Shown piece after piece: positions 4,230 through 7,992 of a DNA stretch of 7,992 nucleotides; the first letter of the stretch is position 1; each line of letters opens with the position of its first letter. Below the pieces are notes generated by a model. That model had not been told where the DNA came from and ran no database searches. It saw only the letters and a program-made list of their open reading frames with translations. Location: positions 1-7,992 of the forward strand of contig CALEIO010000005.1 of assembly GCA_937875885.1 (NCBI GenBank). Direction: 5' to 3'. Source of the DNA: an uncultured Clostridia bacterium (GTDB lineage: Bacteria > Bacillota > Clostridia > Oscillospirales > Acutalibacteraceae). A program made the translations under genes and the position numbers.

Positions 4230-6623
4230 ATGAGCAAAAAATTTACTGTAAAAGAAGCAACAGCAGCAATTGAAGAAAAACTTTCCAGATTTTTTCAAGT
4301 AACTCCCGAGGAGGCAAGTGACGAGCATTTTTACAAAGCGACTGCTCTTATGTGCCGCGAGATGATGAGCAAGGACTACAAAGAGTTCAAGGCGAGGGCC
4401 GAAAAGCAGGAGAAAAAGACAGTTTACTACCTTTGTATGGAATTCCTTATGGGCAGGTCCCTTAAGAATAATCTCTGCAATATGGAAATCGAAGATACGG
4501 TTTCATCAGCACTTAAAAAGCTGGGTGTATCCCTTGATAAAATTTACGAGCAGGAGCCTGATGCGGGACTCGGCAACGGCGGTCTGGGCAGACTTGCGGC
4601 CTGTTTCCTTGATGGTCTTGCTTCCCAGGGCTATCCCTCTATGGGATATTCTCTCCGATATGAGTACGGAATCTTTAATCAGAAGCTTGTGGATGGCTGG
4701 CAGACAGAGCTGCCTGATTTCTGGCTTCCCGGAGGAAGCGTGTGGCTTCATGCACATCCCGAAAAGGCCGTTGAGGTTTCATTCAACGGCAACCTTTGCG
4801 AGGAGTGGATTGACGGGATCCACGTGGTGAGGGTTGAAAACGATACCAAGGTGCACGCTGTGCCTTACGATATGATTGTGTCAGGTGCAGACGGCAAGGG
4901 TGTGAGCAGACTTCGTCTTTGGGCAGCGGACTCCAAAGAATTTGATATGCAGATGTTCAATGACGGAAACTACATCCGTGCTGTGGAGCAGAAAGCTATG
5001 GCTGAAAGCATCACAAAGGTGCTCTACCCCGGCGATAACCACGCCGAGGGCAAGAGTCTGCGACTTAACCAGCAGTATTTCCTTGTTTGTGCAACTATCA
5101 AGGATATTATTACCCGACATCTGCGGGTTTACAAAACCATAGAAAACCTGCCCGAAAAGGTGGCAATTCATCTTAACGATACTCACCCTGTGTTGGCTGT
5201 GCCCGAGCTTATGCGAATTATTATGGACGAGTGCGGCTATGGCTGGGATGAGGCCTGGCGCATTGTAAGGGGCACTATTGCCTATACAAATCACACGGTT
5301 ATGAAAGAAGCCCTTGAGTGTTGGAGCGAGGATATGTTCAGACAAAAGCTCCCCAGAATATATCAGATTGTCTGCGAGATAAACCGCAGATTCTGCGAGG
5401 AGCTGCAGGTAGCAGGAAAATCTGAAGAAGAGATTGCCAGAATGTCCATTGTACGCGACGGATATGTGCGTATGGCTAACCTTGCCGTTGTGGCAAGTCA
5501 CAAGGTAAATGGTGTTTCTGCTCTGCACAGCGATATTCTGAAAGAAACTGTTTTTGCCGATTTCTACGGCTATACTCCCGATAAATTCACAAACGTAACC
5601 AACGGAATTGCGCACAGACGCTGGCTTTGTCAGTCTAACCCCGGACTTGCAAAGCTTCTGCAGGAGCTTATCGGAAACGGCTACGAAACCGATGCGGCAG
5701 AGCTTGAAAAACTGCTTAAATATGCAGATGACAGAGCTGTACACGAAAAACTCTCAAAGATAAAGCGACTTAACAAAGTCCGTATGGCAGAGGAGATAAA
5801 ACGTACAAGCGGTGTGCTTGTTGACCCTGACTCTGTTTTTGATGTGCAGGTAAAGCGACTCCACGAATACAAGCGTCAGCTTATGAATGCTCTCAACATT
5901 CTCGCAACATACCAGATGCTCAGGGATAATCCCAGTATGGATTTTACTCCCAGAACTTATATTTTCGGTGCTAAGGCTGCCCCCGGATACTATTTTGCAA
6001 AGCAGATAATCCAGTTTATTGTTGACCTTGCAAATACCATCAACAATGACGTAAGAGTAAACGGAAAGCTCAAGGTGGTGTACCTGGAAAATTATCGTGT
6101 TACTGTGGCAGAAAAGCTGATTCCCGCTGCAGAAATCAGCGAGCAGATTTCTCTTGCAGGTACCGAAGCATCGGGCACAAGCAACATGAAATTTATGATA
6201 AACGGCGCAGTTACCCTGGGCACTCTTGACGGCGCAAATGTTGAGATTTTTGACGCTGTGGGTAACGACAATATTGTGCTTTTCGGTATGACAACTCCTG
6301 CTGTGAATGACCTAAGGGCAAGAGGTTACAAACCGATGGATTTCTACAATTCAAACGAAACAATCAGACGTGCCGTAGACGAGCTGCGAATGGGCAGATT
6401 CTCTTCCATTGCAGAAAATCTTATGTATGCAGACCCCTATATGGTGCTGGCTGACTTTGAGTCTTACCGCAGAGCCCAGGAGCGCACAGCGGAGATTTAC
6501 AACAACAGAGAAAAATGGAACAGAATGTCCCTAACAAACATTGCAAAAGCAGGTGTGTTTGCGGCAGACCGCTCCATTAACGACTACGCCAAGGATATCT
6601 GGAATCTGAAGCCTGTAGATTAA
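4230..6623 (+). CDS. glgP: Glycogen/alpha-glucan phosphorylase (GT35 family)
   Basis: Cytoplasmic PLP-dependent enzyme that removes glucose from the non-reducing ends of alpha-1,4-glucans as glucose-1-phosphate. The 797 residues are close to the usual bacterial length (E. coli GlgP is 815). Family landmarks appear in order: EPDAGLGNGGLGRLAACFLDG (109-129), HLNDTHP (314-320), TNHTVMKEALE (353-363), VTNGIAHRRWL (456-466), KRLHEYKRQLMN (542-553) and the PLP site EASGTSNMKFM (646-656), with the cofactor lysine at 654, followed by GTLDGANVEIFD. The ATG has GAAGGAG seven bases upstream. The gene ends in tandem TAA stops and a strong terminator, so it appears to be a single-gene unit. It reads divergently from zapA. 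No other glycogen genes are in the window. Maltodextrin phosphorylase (malP) shares the fold, so substrate preference is not certain. Confidence 0.96.
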   Translation: MSKKFTVKEATAAIEEKLSRFFQVTPEEASDEHFYKATALMCREMMSKDYKEFKARAEKQEKKTVYYLCMEFLMGRSLKNNLCNMEIEDTVSSALKKLGVSLDKIYEQEPDAGLGNGGLGRLAACFLDGLASQGYPSMGYSLRYEYGIFNQKLVDGWQTELPDFWLPGGSVWLHAHPEKAVEVSFNGNLCEEWIDGIHVVRVENDTKVHAVPYDMIVSGADGKGVSRLRLWAADSKEFDMQMFNDGNYIRAVEQKAMAESITKVLYPGDNHAEGKSLRLNQQYFLVCATIKDIITRHLRVYKTIENLPEKVAIHLNDTHPVLAVPELMRIIMDECGYGWDEAWRIVRGTIAYTNHTVMKEALECWSEDMFRQKLPRIYQIVCEINRRFCEELQVAGKSEEEIARMSIVRDGYVRMANLAVVASHKVNGVSALHSDILKETVFADFYGYTPDKFTNVTNGIAHRRWLCQSNPGLAKLLQELIGNGYETDAAELEKLLKYADDRAVHEKLSKIKRLNKVRMAEEIKRTSGVLVDPDSVFDVQVKRLHEYKRQLMNALNILATYQMLRDNPSMDFTPRTYIFGAKAAPGYYFAKQIIQFIVDLANTINNDVRVNGKLKVVYLENYRVTVAEKLIPAAEISEQISLAGTEASGTSNMKFMINGAVTLGTLDGANVEIFDAVGNDNIVLFGMTTPAVNDLRARGYKPMDFYNSNETIRRAVDELRMGRFSSIAENLMYADPYMVLADFESYRRAQERTAEIYNNREKWNRMSLTNIAKAGVFAADRSINDYAKDIWNLKPVD

Positions 6624-6637
6624 TAATCGCAAAAAAC

Positions 6638-6670
6638 AAAAGCTCTCCCAAAATCTCGGGAGGGCTTTTT
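6638..6670 (+). terminator. Rho-independent terminator after glgP
   Basis: AAAAGCTCTCCC (6638-6649) pairs with GGGAGGGCTTTT (6658-6669) as a 12-bp stem with one G-T pair around the loop AAAATCTC, followed by a T run ending at 6670. It starts 15 bases after the glgP stop. The mirror strand also ends in T-rich sequence, so it could work in both directions, though no gene reads in from the right. Confidence 0.9.
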
Positions 6671-6756
6671 GTGAATGGAGGAGTTTTGTATAAAGATAGA
6701 GATTTAAAAATTTTTCTGCGGTGCAATCAGCTGTGAAACAAAGAGAAGATATCCTG

Positions 6757-6780
6757 ATTTTTCACAATCAAGTGAAAAAT
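6757..6780. repeat. Dyad ATTTTTCAC-N6-GTGAAAAAT upstream of the nifJ promoter
   Basis: ATTTTTCAC (6757-6765) and GTGAAAAAT (6772-6780) are exact inverse complements around AATCAA. The centre (6768.5) is about 92 bases upstream of the predicted nifJ start. No T-run follows, so it is not a terminator. It has the form of a dimeric regulator's operator, but the core TTCAC-N6-GTGAA does not match an operator I can name. Confidence 0.5.
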
Positions 6781-6824
6781 TCCACAAATTCCATTAAAAT
6801 ATATATTATTTTGATTTAATTTAC

Positions 6825-6853
6825 TTTACAAAATTATATGAAAGTGTTATTAT
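6825..6853 (+). promoter_or_regulatory. Predicted nifJ promoter with extended -10
   Basis: The -35 box TTTACA (6825-6830) and -10 box TATTAT (6848-6853) are separated by 17 bases. The -10 carries the extended TG motif (TGT before TATTAT, at 6845-6847). The predicted start is near 6860, giving a leader of about 70 bases. Overlapping TATATA sequences leave the exact -10 uncertain by a few bases. Confidence 0.6.
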
Positions 6854-6859
6854 ATACGA

Positions 6860-6876
6860 TGGTACAGACCGTACCA
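6860..6876 (+). repeat. 17-bp dyad TGGTAC-N5-GTACCA at the predicted nifJ start point
   Basis: TGGTAC (6860-6865) and GTACCA (6871-6876) are perfect inverse complements around AGACC. The dyad begins at the predicted transcription start. As DNA it could be a repressor operator. As RNA it would form a 5'-terminal stem-loop that could protect the message from decay. It is GC-richer than its surroundings. Confidence 0.5.
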
Positions 6877-6888
6877 AATATGTATATT

Positions 6889-6906
6889 ATGCGAGCTTTT
6901 TCGCAT
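6889..6906 (+). promoter_or_regulatory. Leader hairpin before the nifJ ribosome site
   Basis: ATGCGA (6889-6894) pairs with TCGCAT (6901-6906) around GCTTTT. It ends nine bases before the AAGGAGGT ribosome site, leaving that site single-stranded. It is short and could affect mRNA stability, or be chance. Confidence 0.35.
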
Positions 6907-6909
6907 TGA

Positions 6910-7992
<1,083 letters not shown>

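Noticed and set aside
4214..4273. Short leader frame starting ATGAAGGAG, overlapping the glgP start
   Set aside because: Its ATG overlaps the glgP ribosome site and has none of its own; about 19 codons in another frame with no attenuator-type content.
4881..5744. 287-codon minus-strand frame inside glgP
   Set aside because: Long, but fully antisense to conserved GlgP motifs; composition is that of a shadow frame and no recognisable domain or ribosome site supports it.

Overview
The window reads as ordinary chromosome of an anaerobic member of the Clostridia, most like a gut Oscillospiraceae/Ruminococcaceae-type bacterium. The basis is a pyruvate:ferredoxin oxidoreductase (an oxygen-sensitive enzyme typical of strict anaerobes), the Firmicutes-style pairing of zapA with a long U32 protein, strong AAGGAGG-type ribosome binding sites, AT-rich intergenic DNA with sigma-A-like promoters, and a trimeric dUTPase of the usual bacterial form. 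The genus cannot be fixed from this sequence alone. No mobile element, CRISPR array, tRNA or rRNA was seen.

Layout. Positions 1-3952 are read leftward on the minus strand. In transcription order they hold zapA (cell-division ring protein with an unusually long tail), a 688-residue U32/DUF3656 protein, dut (dUTPase), and the first 142 codons of mreB (cell-shape actin), which runs off the left edge. zapA and the U32 gene are 48 bases apart and probably form one transcript. mreB has its own clear promoter (TTGAAA-17-TATAAT). The transcription of dut is less certain, because I see no convincing promoter or terminator around it.

From about 3953 to 4229 lies a divergent control region. It contains an exact DnaA box at the predicted zapA start point, a widely spaced 10-bp inverted repeat, a 21-bp-period direct repeat around the glgP -35 box, a strong glgP promoter and an 18-bp palindrome in the glgP leader. 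Rightward from 4230 come glgP (glycogen/alpha-glucan phosphorylase), a strong intrinsic terminator, a 307-base control region with three dyads, and the first 354 codons of nifJ/PFOR, which runs off the right edge.

The leftward genes belong to growth and division: ring assembly, wall elongation, and keeping uracil out of DNA. The U32 protein probably acts in RNA modification. The rightward genes belong to energy supply: glycogen to glucose-1-phosphate (GlgP), then pyruvate to acetyl-CoA with reduced ferredoxin (PFOR). They are separate transcription units, so the link is metabolic, not operonic. I did not find an undescribed multi-gene system. The points most worth a second look are regulatory: the DnaA box at zapA, the dyads upstream of glgP and nifJ, and the extended ZapA tail.
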